NCBI RefSeq assembly: GCF_003340555.1
Contig: NZ_QPLJ01000011.1
Coordinates: 1 to 64,000 of the forward strand
Direction of reading: 5' to 3'
DNA length: 64,000 nucleotides
Source of the DNA: Jannaschia formosa
GTDB lineage: Bacteria > Pseudomonadota > Alphaproteobacteria > Rhodobacterales > Rhodobacteraceae
This document shows positions 62,620 to 64,000 of this stretch, piece by piece. The first letter of the stretch is position 1. Each line of letters starts with the position of its first letter. The translations under genes were made by a program, and so were the position numbers. Below the pieces are notes generated by a model. That model ran no database searches. It had not been told where the DNA came from and saw only the letters and a list, made by a program, of their open reading frames with translations.

Positions 62620-64000
62620 TCACTCGGCGGCGCGGAGCGGCGGATAGGGAAGCTCGGGCTCGTCCGCGCGGGTGGGCGTTCGCTCGTCTGCCGGGTCTTC
62701 CTCCGCCCAGAGGATGAGGGGCGCCCTGATCCGGCGCGCCGCGCGCCGCAGCGCCCAGTCCTGCCCGGCGCGCGAGGCGCGGCCGAAGCCCAGCCGCCCG
62801 GCCACCCGCGAAAGCGCGATGGCATAGGTCACCGTCCAGACCCGCATCGCCAGCATCGCGGGCGTGAAGAGCAGCGTCAGCACCGTCGCCACGCCCAGTC
62901 CCCAGACGACTGCCGTGGCGAGCTGGATCCACCACAGCGCCGTTGGCGAGCCGATGGAGTAGCCGCCCCCGATGAAGTCGACAGAAAGGCCGAACATCAT
63001 CGGCGCGAGTCCTGCCATGGTCGTCAGCGTGGTCAGCAGGACGGGGCGGATGCGGTCCTCCGCCGTCCGGGTGATCGCCTCCAGCTTGGGCATGTAGCGG
63101 CTGTATTCCTGGTAGGTGTCGATCAGGACGATGTTGTTGTTCACCACGATTCCGGCCAGCGCGACGATGCCGGTGCCGGTCATGATGATCGAGAAGGCCT
63201 GGTCCATGACCATCATCCCGATGAACACGCCGGTCGTGGACAGCACCACCGCCAGCAGCACCAGCACCGAGTTGTAGACCGAGTTGAACTGCGCCAGCAG
63301 GATGATGAACATCAGCCCCAGCGCGCCGAGGAAGGCCTGGCCGAGGAAGGCCTGGCTCTCGGCCTGCTCCTCCTGGTCGCCCGTCCATTCCCAGGCGACC
63401 GAGGCGGGCAGAAGGCCCCCTTCGGTCAGTTGTGCGGTGAGTGTTTCGATCCGTTCGGTCGCGGTGACGGAGACGACGTCGATCGTCGCGCCATCCACCA
63501 GAACGTCTACGAGAGCGGCTTCTCCGCGCGGAATGGTGAACTCGTCGACCCGATAGTAGTCGGTCACATTGGGATCTCCGATGCCGATGCTTGCCAGCAG
63601 CCCCAGCAGACCGGTTTTCGGGTAGGTGAATTCGATCACGTTTTCCGCTGTCAGGTTATCGACCTCGGGGTCAAGCTTGTCCCCAAAGCCGATGAACACT
63701 CCGACTGGCTCAATATCGACGCCGACGTCACTCGGCGGTGGGGTCACGTGCAGCAAATTGAGGCCACTGACGACGTCGGCCTTCACGTCGAAATAGCGCT
63801 CTCCATCGACGCGGTTGATCTGCGCGAGCTGCGGCACCGGGCGGCGCTCGATGAAGTTCGCAAGCGGCACGAGGCCGTCGGCGGTGCGGACCTTCAGCGT
63901 GTCGAGGGTCGACAGCACCCGGTCCGCCTCGGGCAGGCGGACCCGGATGTCGATCTCCTCGTCCGACGAGTCGACCCGCATCGTGTCGAGCAGGATGCCG
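62620..64000 (-). CDS. RND-family efflux transporter permease, C-terminal part (5' end outside window)
   Basis: This is the C-terminal ~460 residues of an AcrB/MexB-type inner-membrane exporter; the gene continues past the right edge. A periplasmic half-domain (ADGLVPLANFIERRPVPQLA) is followed by the membrane block starting QAFLGALGLMFIILLAQFNS. It includes TGTGIVALAGIVVNNNIVLI with DTYQEY, and RIRPVLLTTLTTMAGLAPMM. Between FDVKADVVSG and the expected LPASVAWEWTGDQEEQ lies a ~100-residue insert (about 63480-63770), where AcrB has some 16 residues. The insert is less GC-rich than its flanks. Substrate unknown; the adaptor gene is not in the window. Confidence 0.88.
   Translation of the reverse strand, partial: GILLDTMRVDSSDEEIDIRVRLPEADRVLSTLDTLKVRTADGLVPLANFIERRPVPQLAQINRVDGERYFDVKADVVSGLNLLHVTPPPSDVGVDIEPVGVFIGFGDKLDPEVDNLTAENVIEFTYPKTGLLGLLASIGIGDPNVTDYYRVDEFTIPRGEAALVDVLVDGATIDVVSVTATERIETLTAQLTEGGLLPASVAWEWTGDQEEQAESQAFLGQAFLGALGLMFIILLAQFNSVYNSVLVLLAVVLSTTGVFIGMMVMDQAFSIIMTGTGIVALAGIVVNNNIVLIDTYQEYSRYMPKLEAITRTAEDRIRPVLLTTLTTMAGLAPMMFGLSVDFIGGGYSIGSPTALWWIQLATAVVWGLGVATVLTLLFTPAMLAMRVWTVTYAIALSRVAGRLGFGRASRAGQDWALRRAARRIRAPLILWAEEDPADERTPTRADEPELPYPPLRAAE

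Overview
The window is a high-GC chromosomal segment from an alphaproteobacterium, most likely a member of the Rhodobacteraceae (Rhodobacterales). The evidence is the GC-rich codon use, a TrcR/DUF1013 cell-cycle factor, a short B12-dependent ribonucleotide reductase, the DUF1489 and DUF3422 families, and a SitABCD-type manganese ABC transporter. I see no rRNA, tRNA, CRISPR array or intact mobile element. Most of the window is densely packed housekeeping and metabolic genes; only the left edge looks accessory.

Layout. 1-3 kb: the frameshifted 3' end of a type I restriction (HsdR-like) gene, an IS5-family transposase remnant, and an orphan Lon-type AAA ATPase. 3-6 kb: nrdJ, carrying an unusual helix-turn-helix insert, divergent from a DUF1489 gene. 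6-12 kb: serS, the yajC-secD-secF protein export operon, trcR, and a secreted RNase T2. 12-20 kb: an EAL phosphodiesterase, then dnaX, dps, ybaB and recR, a DUF202 membrane protein, an RhlE-type helicase, and an OsmC protein. 20-30 kb: two coupled unknown genes, prfC, a PPOX flavoprotein, an SDR protein coupled to an RsmC-like methyltransferase, clpS, a HAD phosphatase, a DUF502 protein, and a Kef-type antiporter. 30-38 kb: an Lrp/AsnC regulator divergent from hppD (tyrosine catabolism), a secreted protein with an internal duplication, pntA-pntB, an SDR translationally coupled to kynU (tryptophan catabolism), and DUF3422. 39-43 kb: a dabB-dabA inorganic-carbon pump. 43-52 kb: a persulfide-dioxygenase-like enzyme, propionyl-CoA synthetase followed closely by a hybrid histidine kinase, an alpha/beta-hydrolase-OsmC fusion, gltX, and a Tat-exported metallo-hydrolase. 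52-57 kb: a nucleoside salvage operon, cdd-deoA-deoB-add, whose four genes overlap by 4 nt at each junction, followed by upp. 58-62 kb: sitABCD on the minus strand. 62-64 kb: the C-terminal part of an RND exporter, cut by the window edge.

Two observations stand out. First, a composite intergenic element occurs five times. It has a TTAA-rich module (in three copies), a ~25-bp core containing GAGTATTTTCGGCCACAGGA, and a GC-rich hairpin. Four of the five copies lie just downstream of a stop codon in the same orientation as that gene, which suggests a 3'-end RNA element. Second, the class II ribonucleotide reductase carries a complete XRE-type helix-turn-helix domain, in frame, between its catalytic barrel and its TSCPD/zinc-ribbon tail. 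The inserted DNA is visibly less GC-rich than its surroundings.
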